Below are positions 6,847-6,972 of a stretch of DNA of 6,972 nucleotides, in pieces (the first letter of the stretch is position 1; the number at the start of each line of letters is the position of its first letter). The position numbers and the translations under genes are program-made. Below the pieces are notes generated by a model that did not search any database, had not been told where the DNA came from, and saw nothing but the letters and a program-made list of their open reading frames with translations. Source of the DNA: Anaerolineaceae bacterium (GTDB taxonomy: Bacteria; Chloroflexota; Anaerolineae; Anaerolineales; Anaerolineaceae); contig JAIOTF010000049.1 of the NCBI GenBank assembly GCA_021107195.1, forward strand, positions 1 to 6,972, in the 5' to 3' direction.

Positions 6847-6972
6847 CAGGGCTTACGCATGAAAAAAAGGATAAAATGACATAAAAAGTATGGAGAGAAG
6901 ATGTCAGCGCCCAAAACCCTGAAAGAGAGTTTCGAAGACTTACCAGACCCACGGATAGAGAAAAAGACAGCC
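6847..6972 (+). mobile_element. Left end of an ISAs1-like insertion sequence (truncated by window edge)
   Basis: The element is inferred from the transposase start at 6901. Its outer end is placed at CAGGGCTTACGCAT (6847-6860), 54 bases before the start codon, which resembles the terminal inverted repeats I associate with this family. The exact boundary, the right end and the target duplication cannot be confirmed because the rest lies outside the window. Confidence 0.6.
6901..6972 (+). CDS. ISAs1-family transposase, N-terminal 24 residues
   Basis: The ATG at 6901 has GGAG 5 bases upstream (6892-6895), and the frame stays open to the window edge. The visible product contains SFEDLPDPRIEKKTA at residues 10-24. 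The LPDPR motif close to the N-terminus is characteristic of ISAs1 (H-repeat) transposases, in the domain that precedes the DDE catalytic region. Only this N-terminal piece can be judged, so whether the transposase is intact is unknown. It is divergent from the RdhA-like gene. Confidence 0.75.
   Translation, partial: MSAPKTLKESFEDLPDPRIEKKTA

Noticed and set aside
6768..6914. Longer start (GTG/ATG-type at 6914) for the RdhA-like gene, adding 49 hydrophobic residues
   Set aside because: The extension would begin inside the insertion sequence and run through the -10 element and leader; the ATG at 6767 has its own ribosome-binding site.

Overview
The window looks like a piece of a bacterial chromosome, most plausibly from the Chloroflexota (Anaerolineae-type). 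This is an inference from gene content: a secreted-type protein built of alternating Fn3 and carbohydrate-binding-like modules, a membrane-anchored reductive-dehalogenase-like protein, a GH36 alpha-galactosidase and an ISAs1-type insertion sequence. No rRNA or other phylogenetic marker is present, so the assignment is tentative.

Layout. Positions 1-2418 (+) hold the 3' part of a large modular repeat gene that is open at the left edge. Its unit is 714 bp (238 residues) and pairs one beta-sandwich carbohydrate-binding-like module with one Fn3 domain; four binding-like modules and three Fn3 domains are visible. An 81-bp convergent gap follows, with a perfect 11-bp hairpin that can act as a terminator for both strands. 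On the minus strand, read right to left, come a reductive-dehalogenase-like gene (6767-5364), a 144-bp gap with a possible promoter, a stand-alone receiver-domain response regulator (5219-4845), and a GH36 alpha-galactosidase (4848-2500) whose GTG start overlaps the regulator's stop by 4 bp. At the right edge an insertion sequence begins at about 6847; its transposase starts at 6901 (+) and leaves the window after 24 codons.

How the parts relate. The regulator and the alpha-galactosidase are very probably one translationally coupled unit. The dehalogenase-like gene has its own extended -10 promoter and may or may not read through into that unit, since I see no terminator between them. The modular protein and the alpha-galactosidase both suggest carbohydrate handling (surface binding and cytoplasmic hydrolysis), but they are convergent and not co-transcribed. 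The insertion sequence sits directly upstream of the dehalogenase-like promoter.

The most notable items are the dehalogenase-like protein, in which three N-terminal membrane helices replace a Tat signal and whose catalytic domain is predicted to face the cytoplasm; the coupling of a lone receiver domain to a glycosidase; and the exactly periodic, mosaic repeats of the modular gene. I see no CRISPR array, tRNA, rRNA or complete novel multi-gene system.
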